A stretch of 64,000 nucleotides of DNA. It comes from Nemophila menziesii. Lineage: Eukaryota > Streptophyta > Magnoliopsida > Boraginales > Hydrophyllaceae. Below, one piece after another: positions 1-9,895 of this stretch. The translations under genes were made by a program, and so were the position numbers. Each line of letters starts with the position of its first letter. Position 1 is the stretch's first letter. The stretch spans positions 19,679,620-19,743,619 of the forward strand of contig JARWIR010000021.1 of assembly GCA_029959085.1 (NCBI GenBank), read 5' to 3'. The notes beneath the pieces are model-generated. The model worked only from the letters and a program-made list of their open reading frames with translations, was not told where the DNA came from and ran no database searches.

Positions 1-76
1 AGTTTAAGATGATTCAAATCTATCTGGCTTCTATACTCCTTGATGAGTAGATGAATTAGAAAAAAAAGGGCTACTA

Positions 77-1551
77 TGGTGGTGGGGGAAAAGTGTGGTA
101 AAATAATAGATACAAATAAGAGAACTACACATTATACTACCACGATAAACTCTCTACAAGTGAACAGATCGTTTGCAACTAATAAGTAATAATACAGATA
201 TCGATCCCAGGGACTACGAAAGTTAGTTTATAAATATTGTAATTACTAAGTGGACTAGAAATAGTTGGTAAAAAATACACAAAGACACAAAATATTTATT
301 TGGTTTTATGACTCTAAACAGACTTAAATTAAAGACAGGAAAGTAAAATAGGATAGACAGAAGCTTATGATAGTTTAGCTTGAGAACTAGCAAGTAATCC
401 ACACTAGCCTTGTTTTATGTTTATTACTTTAGGGAAAATAGTGTGATATATAATAGCCAGGATTCTAAATTTCTCCTAATCTCCTTCCAGGTGGACTTAG
501 GAGGCTCAAAACTTGGTGGTTAAATTAAACCCTAATGACTATCCAGTTAGGCAAGCCCTTCCGGATTACTATCCCACACTAGACGACTATGTGGTGTTTT
601 CTATAATTGAATCTCCCTTCCGGGTGTCAACTCAATTACTATGGTAATCCTATACGTGCGCATCGCAAGAACTACATGCATTAATTCAAAGCATATAATA
701 CAGAGCTATCAATACTAAATTCAATTAGATGTAAAAGACATCCCACATTTAATAACACATATAAAAAGTCTAGGGTTCATACCCATATGCTAATCTCAAG
801 CTAAATAAATTAGTTCATAAGAAAGAAAGAAGAATACAAAATTACAAACAGGAAGGATTGGATTGGCATGAAAAACTTCCTAGCTCCTTCTTTTCTTATC
901 TTCTCTTCATCTAGGCTTCCTCTTGGTATTTAGATGATTAGGGACAGACCAAGGATGATTTCTCTAACGTAAGAATAGATATATATATATATATAGGAAG
1001 TTGGTCGAAATATTGAGTAATCCCCAAGTTAAGGAGTCATGATATTACCAAAATTCGTATTCCTAACTTTTAGGACAAGATAAACCTTTGCATATATTGA
1101 TTTGGTCATATCTCCTTCGGTACTTATCAGAATTTAATGTTCTTTATATGGAGATTACCGTGTTCGAAAGATCTATCTGCTCATATAATAATCGTATCTT
1201 AATTCCAGACTGAATTTCTGTATCAAATTAATTAGTGGATGTATGTGCAGTTTTGGAAGCTTCTTTACTTTCCAAATATATCCAAACTCTTCCTTTTTGA
1301 CTTTGACTAAGGGATTTATGTTACTTTTCCTATTCAAATTAGTTTACATAGGTGTAATAGCTTCCATATGCCTAAGTGCTACACAAATAACATACAAATT
1401 ACGCGTAAAAGATCACAAAATAGCAAAACACCTAAAACTAAACAAGAAATTGTAATGTACGAATAAATGGGGAAAAATCCAAAAATTAAATACTAAATAA
1501 CACTAAAATGATCTTAAGTATAAATTTATATATCACAAATAGGGATACATA
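77..1551 (-). repeat. Athila-type LTR (3' LTR of minus-strand element)
   Basis: Read on the minus strand, this begins just after a polypurine tract (TTGAGTTGGGGGTCT) with a degenerate TATGTATCCC, related to the TGATGTCTCC start of the other LTRs here, and ends in CCCCCACCA. Length is about 1.48 kb, as in the other copies (34,831-36,376; 45,379-46,943). Its interior matches the plus-strand LTRs at 26,239 and 54,951. A short TA tract (979-995) lies where those LTRs have a TATA box. The exact left end is 77 or 80 because of a TGG repeat. Confidence 0.75.
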
Positions 1552-1575
1552 AAGACCCCCAACTCAAAGTTGTAT
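1552..1575 (-). other. Polypurine tract of minus-strand Athila
   Basis: Minus-strand AACTTTGAGTTGGGGGTCTT immediately upstream of the LTR. The same tract precedes the LTRs at 26,239 and 54,951, which fixes the orientation and the LTR boundary. It is the plus-strand primer site for reverse transcription in this family. Confidence 0.7.
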
Positions 1576-2870
1576 CGTCTCGATACAATAAAGATAAGAA
1601 CAGTAGGGTAGTCAAAAACAAATATAGAAGAAGAAGAATAGAAAACAATAAATGATCTTAGAGCAAAATGTCTAAAAAGTATCATGTAGTAATGTTAAAG
1701 AAATAATGCACACATATGCCTAATATACACATAATCAACGATCCATAAATTCAAGTCCAGATTAACTTTGCAATGCCAGAAGGAGAGGTCTTCAACTTAG
1801 TTTGTGTTAATGGATATAGGGTGATCATAGGTCCTAATATAGTATCCAATGGTCCACTTACCTATGCCCTAATTTTTACTCCACCAAGTACCTAGAAATC
1901 CTAAGGTCTTTATGTTTATAAAGAGGCTTAGGGACGGTATGATATATTTGGATAATGAAAAGTGAGCTTTTGGCCCTCTCCTCATATTCCATCAATAAAA
2001 TGCTCTAGAGCTTGAGTTTCACTCAAAGATGTTCTCACTGAACCCAGTTTTTGATGCTTTGATTTGCATCCCCAAATAGCCCAAATAAAACCTTTTATGA
2101 TGATTACATAACAAATTCCACTTTGCAGGTCTAAATCTTTTCAATCTTTTTTGTATATATTTTTTTCTTTCGTAATATAGCGATGACTCTCTTTTTGATG
2201 TGAGAAGTCATGCTACTTTTTCACATATTTCTTTTCATAAATTTTTTATTTACTTTTACCCTGACAAAGGGTTACAATAATACTCTCATTATCATCAATA
2301 ATATCACAATTAAAATCAAATTCCCAATCCCCATGTTTCCCAGGTATGAAACCCACCACCCCAAACTGAAGCTCTCAAACAGCTTGTCTCAGGTTTTGCG
2401 ATTCGAGTGCAGGTCATATAGATAAGTCCTATAAACTAAGGGGTATGGCTTGTAATGTGGTTAATAAAAGGCTTTAGAACGGCTCTGAGGGGCTAAGACG
2501 AATAATAATAATAATCAAATTAAAGAGCGAAAAAGCTAAAAAAGATTCAAGTGGATTCAATATGAAAGAACTACCTTATTCACTTTTCTAATTACTAGAT
2601 TTCGTTACTTTTTCACTATTAGTTCATAGACAAGCGGGTTTTCAACTAATTTAAAACCTCGCGTTCTACACACCAATTAACTCTCCCTAAGTTCCAGCTT
2701 GACACTTCATACGCATTGCTTATCAAACTTCCCTATCTTTTACAACCTATTTTCATGCATCCATACAAAAAAATACAAAAACATAATACTTACTATCACT
2801 GACTTGATTAAAACATGCTCAATAGGTACATTCACAATATTCTATATCAATTATAACCCTAATTTTTTTT
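1576..2870 (-). repeat. Athila 3' non-coding region, unit 1
   Basis: AT-rich stretch between the ORF3 remnant and the polypurine tract, repeated at 36,560-37,760 and 46,944-48,223 and, in opposite orientation, at 24,840-26,221 and 53,580-54,935. It includes a short GAA tract (1,625-1,638) that is greatly expanded in units 2 and 3. No coding signal is visible. Confidence 0.65.
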
Positions 2871-2876
2871 TTAATT

Positions 2877-3119
2877 TTATGCAAAAACAAAAGGAAGATG
2901 AGGACAACGAATCCCCACCCTCAACTCAAAAATGAGTCGTGTCCCCACGACTCGAAAAATAATCAATAAAGCAATAAAATTTAAACTAACACAAATATTG
3001 CACATAAAGAAATGGTAGGAAAGAACGAAAACATACTCTTCGAGGCTATTGCCTCGCATGATCAATACCCGAAATAGGGTGCTATGCTTTACTTGTATGT
3101 AACCTTCTTGTATCACCAA
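2877..3119 (-). pseudogene. Athila ORF3 C-terminal remnant, unit 1
   Basis: An 80-codon minus-strand stretch equivalent to the end of the post-pol ORF in the large Athila (24,630-24,839). Both contain an EYV..L.YHFF motif followed by a hydrophobic run and an RGDTPH/GTRLIFE-like tail. Equivalent pieces lie at 37,766-37,972 (minus), 48,960-49,110 (degenerate) and 53,311-53,568 (plus). Here it is joined directly to the N-terminal remnant (3,210-3,392), so the middle of ORF3 is deleted. The hydrophobic run suggests one membrane segment, but function is unknown. Confidence 0.5.
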
Positions 3120-3209
3120 TTTCTCTTTTCCTTACATCCTCTTATGCTCATCTTACCACACTCTAGAAATATCTCGTTTCTCATCTTCTCCAGCTTCTTT
3201 TTCAAATAT

Positions 3210-3392
3210 TCACTCATGAGCTAAGGGCAAGTCAAGCACATGTGTTTTTGCGAAAGCTATGAAGGCCTTTGAAACTTCATTCATCTCCAGCATAGGAATC
3301 TTGATTTGTTTTGTGGTGTCTTTTTCTTGAAAGTTGTAATCCTTTAGCTCTTTGAAGTAACCACAACCGGGTTTTCTCAACTTTCTAGACAT
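3210..3392 (-). pseudogene. Athila ORF3 N-terminal remnant, unit 1
   Basis: A 60-codon minus-strand piece rich in Lys and Glu, with a KAFIAFAKTHVLDLPLAHE end. It matches the 67-codon piece at 49,389-49,592 and the start of the post-pol ORF at 23,505-23,800 in the large Athila. In that element the ORF continues into what I recognise as the 'putative plant transposon protein' domain. That domain is absent here. ORF3 sits where some Athila copies carry an env-like gene, but nothing here identifies an envelope protein. Confidence 0.5.
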
Positions 3393-3954
3393 GTTTTACC
3401 CTTTTCCTTGTACTCGAAATTGAACTTTTCTTTGTCATCTTCTTCTCAATAGTACCTAATACCTTAATTTGATTCTTCTTCATCTTCCTAACAATAGATA
3501 ATGTTTATGTTCTTTTCGTCCTCTCAATTGACATCCAACTCAAAACTTTGAACACTTGTAAAATTTGTACCCCTTGATTTTGGGTTGAACAAGTGTTGTT
3601 TGGGTTAGGAAAGGTGTAAGGATGATTATTCTCTTTGTGGGTAGGATGAACTCTTACTTGATTGGTATGGGTTTAAGAAATTGTTGGATAAGATTTAGAA
3701 ATGTTAGCTTTTTATTCTTGGATTATAGGTGTTTTAATTTGATATGAGTGGTTGAATATTATTTATAATGATGTTGGAAAGGATTTAGATATGACTTTAT
3801 GATTATTTGGTGGTGTTTTGATGTGAGGTGTAGGTTATATAAAGCTTCAATGGTGTTTCATGGAGTTTGGGTGTATTGGGGACGAAGGCTTAAGGTTTGT
3901 GATATAAAGGTGAACAAACCTCCTTTTAGGTCAATTTTTTCCATCACTAACCAG
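3393..3954 (-). other. Athila post-pol spacer, unit 1
   Basis: About 560 bp between the ORF3 remnant and the GC-rich module, matching 49,593-50,110. It is leader-like and T-rich on the plus strand. The matching plus-strand sequence at 18,400-18,780 and 23,090-23,480 is the CTCTTTCTTC... leader that precedes ORF3. No open frame of interest. Confidence 0.5.
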
Positions 3955-4612
3955 GTTTCCGTTTGGCAGAGACCGGATTCTCGTATAGCCTCGTAAAAAG
4001 TAAAATTGTGTATCGTCGTGACCCTTCTCGCGTTTGATGACACAGTTGACGAACGGGTACCTGTTTAGCAGAGAACGAGCGCCCGGTTTGTGAAACTTTT
4101 CCAATGGATAGATATGGAAAAATACGCGGTTTATGCTCAAGAAAAAGTGATTTCTTACCCCCGAGTGCAAAGTTATGGCCTTTCGAAATTTTCTGGAATA
4201 TCGCACGGTGTATCGCGGTAGGAGTGCAGTGTAACACAACAATCTTATAATCCTCAGTGTGTCACAGTATGTTGCAAAGCTCGACACATTTTTGGGGTGT
4301 GGTGCACCGCGGGTAGGGTTGTGGTGTAACGCTTGGTACGACTAGCCCTTGACATTGAACCTAATTTGCATACCGTGACGACGGTTTTCCTCTAGGTGCT
4401 GTGTACCGCGGTAAGGGTGCGGTGTACCACGTGACTCTTCTGTTCTGCACCGTAGCACGGTACAAGCGCGAGTGACAATACGGTCTTTCTAAAAGGGCCT
4501 CGTACGCGCACCTGATTTGCACACCGTTGTGACGGTTCATGGGGTGGAAAGCACCGCGGGTAGCGTGTGGTGTACCGCACCTAGCTGCTGATTTTCGCGA
4601 CAATTCCAATTT
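3955..4612 (-). repeat. GC-rich palindromic module of Athila, unit 1
   Basis: A GC-rich island in AT-rich surroundings, with repeated GGTGTACCGCGGTA-like palindromes and CGTGACGACGGTTTTC motifs. The related module lies at 50,110-50,765 (minus), 18,098-18,345 and 22,705-23,045 (plus), always between the integrase tail and ORF3. Short open frames across it are not conserved between copies, so I treat it as non-coding. Confidence 0.6.
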
Positions 4613-4735
4613 TCCACCCCAAACTCAACTTCTAAGGTACCTGCACATCAAAAACACTTCTACCTTTCTCATTAATGCAATATCAAATAAAAACACATAA
4701 CTAACTAATCAAAACAACAACATAAAAACACAAAA

Positions 4736-4795
4736 CTGTGGGATGTCTCCTGAAGACACTTTTGTTTAACGTCTTTTAAAGTTCGACGTGTTACC
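4736..4795 (-). other. Conserved Athila post-pol block, unit 1
   Basis: On the minus strand it reads AACTTTAAAAGACGTTAAAC and then a GGAGACATCCC-like core. The same block follows the integrase tail at 17,881-17,930, 22,511-22,570 and 50,890-50,952. Similar GACGTTAAA...GGGAGGCAACCC blocks are common downstream of pol in plant Athila elements. Function unknown. Confidence 0.6.
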
Positions 4796-4811
4796 TCTGT
4801 TAATTATTTTT

Positions 4812-4945
4812 ATATCCTCCTCAGCAGTGAGTGAGGTGATCAACATCTACCAATATGAGTTTACAACTCTCTATAGCTTTTATTTCGACCACTCCTGCTA
4901 AAATAATTCGAGTAATAAAGTATGACCATACCCAAGATGTTATGC
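4812..4945 (-). pseudogene. Athila integrase C-terminal tail remnant, unit 1
   Basis: Minus-strand frames match the tail at 22,300-22,471 (W.GPF.V..V....IEI......R.VDVH.L) and the better copy at 50,961-51,092. Here the frame is broken by stops. This is the last ~45 residues of the integrase region, which sit beyond the catalytic core; the core, RNase H and reverse transcriptase are absent on the right, where LINE leader sequence begins. Confidence 0.55.
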
Positions 4946-5049
4946 GAAATATACAATATTTTGTGTATATTAAATTTGTTAACTAAAACAAGTATAAGAA
5001 CAAAAGTGATAGAAGTATAGTTGCGAGAGAACATGAAACACAAGAGGTG

Positions 5050-5531
5050 TTTATAGATTGATCAAGGACCTTAACGTTAGATTAGACTAGTTAGTCATAG
5101 TAGTTATACATTGTAATTGCTAGGTATCTAGTCTATGAGTTGCCTTATTGGAACTCTTAAAGCTGTAGCGAATTAGTGTTTAAGCTAATAAAATGTTAAT
5201 TTGATAAAAAAAATCTATTTTGAAGATTCACGAATAGTACATGGTGGATTGTAGCTGACTTATTTTACATGTTACAGGGTGTCAGTCTACACGTGTTAGT
5301 ATATTTTCTAGATTTTTTCTTGAGTAACTTAAGAGTTCTTTTGATTCACGAGATAATCTCTCTTCTTCATCCAAAACCCCATACCACCCTTTTTATTCTT
5401 TCTACACCCCATTCTTTGATATTTATGGAACGATGCTTGATTTTTCTCATCGTCTTTTCATATCCCTCAAACTCTCCCATTACTTCACACTTGTAGTTCT
5501 ATCTTCTTTCATGAGACCCCACCACTTTACA
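5050..5531 (+). other. LINE 5' leader, unit 1
   Basis: Non-coding stretch between the Athila integrase tail and LINE ORF1, matched by 51,215-51,705 in unit 3. It ends in the CTTCTTTCATGAGACC... sequence just before the ORF1 start codon. The exact join between Athila and LINE cannot be placed, since both units share it. The join therefore predates the duplication. Confidence 0.45.
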
Positions 5532-5576
5532 ATGGAGTCTCTCTACAGTCAGACATTACCACTATCCAAAAGGCCC

Positions 5577-6060
5577 CACTACAACGTGATTATTTACCGA
5601 CAACACGTGTCGTCGGTAAAACCCCGCATTTCGTCGGTAAAAGAGCTTACCGACGACCACTCGTCGGTAACTGCTCGTCCCTAGTACTTGGTCGGTAAAC
5701 TCAAGGTTTGTCGATGACGTCCTGGTCTCTCGTCCCTAAACGAGATTTTTTTACCGACGAAAGCTGTCGTCGGTAATGTTTTACCCTTACCGTCGACTTA
5801 CTTCGAGTCGCCGTTAAACTGTGTTTTTTCCGACGATGTCGGTCGTAGGTATCTGTATTCATTACCGACGAACGTGTCGTCGGTATTATATTAATTAATA
5901 ATTCTTTTTTTTATTCGCACGCCTTTTTTAAAAAAAATTTAAATCAATACCGACGACATTCTTGACATGAATGTCTTCGGTAAACATTCTTTTTTTATTA
6001 TTTTTTATAAATGTTTACCGACGACATTCATTTCAAGAATGTCGTCGGTATTGATTTAAT
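5577..6060. repeat. CACTA left subterminal array
   Basis: About fourteen copies of the CCGACGAC/GTCGTCGG core in both orientations, several paired as palindromes: 5,593-5,620, 5,863-5,886, 5,948-5,985 and 6,014-6,049. In well-studied CACTA elements such subterminal repeats bind the TNPA-type protein. Some copies carry ACGTGTC at their centre. An AT-rich stretch without features follows to 6,313. Confidence 0.8.
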
Positions 6061-6313
6061 TTTTTTTAATTTTTTATTTAATTTGTATTTTTATTTAATT
6101 TAATTTTTTTTAATTTTTTTTGTTTTTTTAATATATTAATAAAATAGAATAACTAAAAATCCATGACATATATCCATAAAATATAAATAAAACCGGGTAG
6201 TCAAACCCCGGGAAATAAAGTCAAACTCCCGGAATAAAGTCAAAATATTAGAAATAAAAGTCATAATAAATATAAACGTAATAGAATAAAAGTCTTAAAA
6301 CATAACAAATAAA

Positions 6314-7904
6314 TCAAGGGTCGGATAAATCCTCTTCATCTTCGTCATCTTCACCATCTCCATCTTCAATCGGAGGGAGACCATTGGCGGATCGAGATTC
6401 GTTGAGGCCTCGGAGCATCTTATCGATAAAATCTTCGGACTTAGATGAGGTGCTCGATGGAGTAGCTTCACCCGCTATAGGAGGTAATCCTTGATGTTGG
6501 CAGAGCTCGTTCATACCCTCGAATATCCGCTGGAGTAGCACCACGTTTTTTTGTGCAGTCTTGTCTGGAACAGACGGCTTTGGTTCCTTTTTTTCTTCCA
6601 GACGACTCCAATTGACGGGATCCAGTGTATACTCTTTGATGGTTTCATCACCTGCTGTACCGTCTCCTTTATCGCTCCTACCTGATCCTCTACCGGAACA
6701 TCTTCAGCTGATTGGGACCCCGACTCGATAACCCGATCTTTAAGCTTCTCCCTATAAACGCCCTATAAGAAAATTTCATATAAATAATTAATAAAAGTAA
6801 CAAAAAATTAAATTTAAAGTTAAATAATTAATTTTAAACAATAAAAAGGAAAATAGACCACTTACACTAGCCTGCTCCCATTTATCGTCCCGCCAGCTTC
6901 CCTTTGCCCCGTCATAGCCCAAATACTCAAAATATCCGCCTATCAGTGGAAGTGGGACCTCATCTTGGGTCTGCTCGTCCAGAAAGCTCAAGGGATCCTT
7001 CGTAGTAATCTTCAGCTTACCCTATAAAATATACATTAAAAAATTATAATTATTAAAAAATTAAATTAAATAACTAATAAATTTTATTTTTACTTCAAGA
7101 AATTATACCTCGATAATCTCGTGCCGGGTCTGTGTTTGGTTCCTAGAACCTGATTTGTTCGGCTTCTTCTGCAGCTTCCTATTCTTTTTATTAATCTCCG
7201 ACTGAGCCTGTTACAATTCAAGTTAAAAAAATAATTAAAAACTAATTTAATAATAAAATAATTAAAGTATAATATTACCTTTTTGTTCGGGTCATTGAGC
7301 ATCTCAATAGTTCTCTTCCCATCCTCGGGAAGCACCTCTGGAGGACACTCGTATGTATCGTAGTAGTCAGGCTTAAGGTCATGCTTCCACCGCATGTAGG
7401 CAGTGGCCTGAGACGATTGTAGATTACCGCTGATAAAGTCCCAATCCTTTCGGGGCCTCCACTCCTCAAGGTCGAAAAACTCCTCGAATTTTTTTAGAAT
7501 CGTGGTTTTGAGTGTCCTCGCGGGGCATCACTCCATCGGTTATAGTACGGAGGGAATGTGTCTCGGACCGCGGACCCCACTACTTGGGCCACGTGCTTCC
7601 CATACTCACCGTAGGGGCTCTACGTGTCATCGAGGATGCAGAAGTCGACTGGTAGGGCCCCACCTAATTTCTCTTTCGCCTCTTGGGCGGTTTTAAAGGT
7701 CGAAATCATTCTCGGTCTCCTTTTTCTCCTAACTGTTTAATGAAATTGTATTAATCAAATTACCAATATATATTAATTGAATTTTATATATTATTTTATA
7801 ATACCGGGCGGCTGGTTACAGTCATTTAGGCTGCGGGGTTGATTCCAATTCGGATCCTCACCGTTACCATCACCCCGATGATAATTAGGCATCACATCGG
7901 CCAT
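6314..7904 (-). pseudogene. Transposase_24-type CACTA gene with four introns
   Basis: Second gene of the CACTA element. Proposed exons (minus): 7,904-7,805 (start MADVMPNYHRGDG), 7,732-7,279, 7,207-7,109, 7,021-6,866 and 6,772-6,314. All four introns have GT...AG ends and are very AT-rich. Landmarks are FPPYYNRWSDAP, a RPRKDWDF stretch, RWKHDLKPDYYDTYECPPEV, a basic NKKNRKLQKK segment, DPLSFLDEQTQDEVP, and an acidic C-terminus. This layout fits the plant transposase Ptta/En/Spm family (Transposase_24). Lesions are an in-frame TAG at 7,620-7,622, a frameshift near 7,500 and another near 6,640. The likely role of the ancestor was binding the subterminal repeats. The start is chosen for its splice-compatible first exon; a further upstream leader exon is possible. 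Confidence 0.7.
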
Positions 7905-7943
7905 CTATAATTTAAATAAAAGTAATAAATTAGTTTTTATTTT

Positions 7944-8395
7944 AAAGTCTATATGTTATAAATTGCATTTTAGTCCTCTTTTTATTAAAAATTACAAAAA
8001 TACCCTTAAAGTCTATAATATTTTTTTAAAGTTTTTAAAATTGCATTTTAGTCCTTATAATTTATATATTTACAAAAATAATATATATTAATTTTTAAAG
8101 TCTATATGTTATAAATTGCATTTTAGTCCTCTTTTTATTAAAAATTACAAAAATACCCTTAAAGTCTATAATATTTTTTAAAAGGTTTTTAAATTGCATT
8201 TTAGTCCTTAAAATTTATATATTTACAAAAATAAATATATTAATTTTAAAATTCTATATATTATAAATTGCATTTTAGTCCTCATATTTTAAAAAATTAC
8301 AAAAATACCCTTAAAGTCATAGAAAAATTGTAAAGTTTTTAAATTGCATTTTAGTCCTCAAAAGTTTCATATTTACAAAAATAAACATATTTACT
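7944..8395. repeat. Three ~150-bp tandem repeats in CACTA
   Basis: The block AAAGTCTATATGTTATAAAT...TTGCATTTTAGTCC...CCCTTAAAGTC starts near 7,944, 8,096 and 8,247. Each copy contains a half-repeat with a second TTGCATTTTAGTCC. They lie upstream of the Transposase_24-type gene, so they could form part of its promoter or leader. Confidence 0.75.
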
Positions 8396-8990
8396 TTTAC
8401 ATAAGTCCCTAAAGTTCACAATATCAAAATTCCTCACATACACAAATTCTAAAACCTACATTTCACACCACATATTTTCAATTTAATCCAATAACATCCA
8501 TAAATTATCAAAAATTCCAAAAATCATTCAAAACCCTAATTTTGCTCAAAATTATAGAAATTTCTATTTACATGGTGTATTTAACTAACAAAAACGTTTA
8601 AACAATCCCTAATACTAACACAATAATTCGGAAATCATAATAAGTCAAATACAAAGCCAAAAAAATTCAATTCTTAAATAAAAAATAAAAAAACTAGGAT
8701 TTGAATAGGATTTCGTGTACCTATTACGTGGAATTTGTGTTGAAGATGTCCAGGAATCCATGCCATGCAAGTAGAGAGGAAGAACACAAACAACAAAAAT
8801 GTTAGGATTTGATTTAGGAAAAAAGAAAAAATTGAAAAAACAATGCATTTTTGGCATGAAATCACTTACACTCGATGTTGTTTGAGTGTTGGGATGCCTC
8901 GGAATAGCTCCTTCTTGCTCGGTTTGGAATTTTTTTAGAGTCTTTTGATGATTTTGTGTTTCAGAAATGAGCTCGGTAGGGTTTAATAGA
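8396..8990. other. CACTA inter-gene AT-rich spacer
   Basis: About 600 bp with no recognisable domain. A 136-codon minus-strand open frame (9,055-8,645) spans it and runs into the motif cluster. Its first third is Thr/Ser-rich and the rest is an aromatic, low-complexity run. It could be a leader exon of the downstream gene but most likely is chance. Confidence 0.4.
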
Positions 8991-8994
8991 TTAA

Positions 8995-9285
8995 AAGTTT
9001 CCGACGACAGGCGTGTCGTCGGTAAACTAGGAAAATTCGTCGTTAAACGTGCCACGCGTCAAACAGTCGTACGCACGACTGTTGCGTGTCTTTGTTTACC
9101 GACGAATACTTTTCGCTTGTCGTCGGTAAACCCCTTGGGCAGGAAAATGGGCCGCCCATTTTAACCAATGAATTTTTGGTTTTCGTTTACCGACGACTTA
9201 TGGGAAGAATACCGTCGTTAATATTTTACCGACGACATTCATGTCATGCATGTCGTCGGTAAACCCTAAAACGTCGCCGGTATGT
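8995..9285. repeat. Internal cluster of CACTA subterminal motifs
   Basis: About nine CCGACGAC/GTCGTCGG cores, including the palindrome at 9,227-9,262 (TACCGACGACATTCATG paired with CATGTCGTCGGTA). Such motifs normally sit only near CACTA ends. Their presence mid-element, between the two genes, suggests a relic terminus from a second element or an end-derived rearrangement. No CACTA-type end is visible beside it. A pyrimidine-rich run follows (9,286-9,370). Confidence 0.7.
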
Positions 9286-9445
9286 TTTTTTTTAATTTTT
9301 CATTTCCTTTCTTTTTTATTCTTTTTCTTGCTTTTTCCTTTCTTTCTTCTATGTTTTTTCCTTTTTCTTTCTTTTGTATCCAGCATCATTAGAAGGCCCG
9401 GGAGTTCCAAACTTTCACTTTATAATAAACACCTCGACCAAACAA

Positions 9446-9895
9446 TTAGAGTCAAACTCAAGTGTTTGGGGTGTTTATTCAACAGTTAGAGTCAAATGTT
9501 AGTGTTTGGGTTGTTTAGTCAACTATTTGAGTCAAATGTTAGTGTTTAGGGTGTTTAGTCAACTATTTGAGTCAAACTCGAGTTTTTGGGGGTATTCAGT
9601 TAACTATTTGAGTCAAATGTTAGTGTTTGGGGTGTTTAGACAACTATTTGAGTCAAACTCGAGTGTTTGGGGGCGTTTAGTCAACATTTAGAGTCAAATG
9701 TTAGTGTTTGGGGGTGTTTAGTCAACTATTTGAGTCAAATGTTAGTGTTTGGGGTGTTTAGTCAACTATTTGAGTCAAATGTTAGTGTTTGGGGGTGTTT
9801 AGTCAACAGTTAGAGTCAAATGTTAGTGTTTGGGTTGTTTAGTCAACTATTTAAGTCAAACTCGAGTGTTTAGGGGTATTCAGTCAACAAACAAA
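9446..9895. repeat. ~40-bp minisatellite inside CACTA
   Basis: About eleven direct copies of a 40-41-bp unit: GAGTCAAATGTTAGTGTTTG then GGGTGTTTAGTCAACTATTT. Variants differ by CTCGAGT versus TGTTAGT and by G-run length. The array directly adjoins the point (about 9,886) where the TNP2-type transposase stops. Confidence 0.85.

Noticed and set aside
3931..4287. 118- and 96-codon minus-strand frames in unit 1
   Set aside because: Both lie in the GC-rich Athila module, overlap each other in different frames and are disrupted in unit 3.
8645..9055. 136-codon minus-strand frame in the CACTA spacer
   Set aside because: Low-complexity composition, no domain, and overlap with the motif cluster. Kept only as a possible leader exon.
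9446..9895. Regular ~40-bp direct repeats that could be taken for a CRISPR array
   Set aside because: Repeats are contiguous with no unique spacers, there are no cas-like genes, and the context is a plant CACTA transposon. It is a minisatellite.
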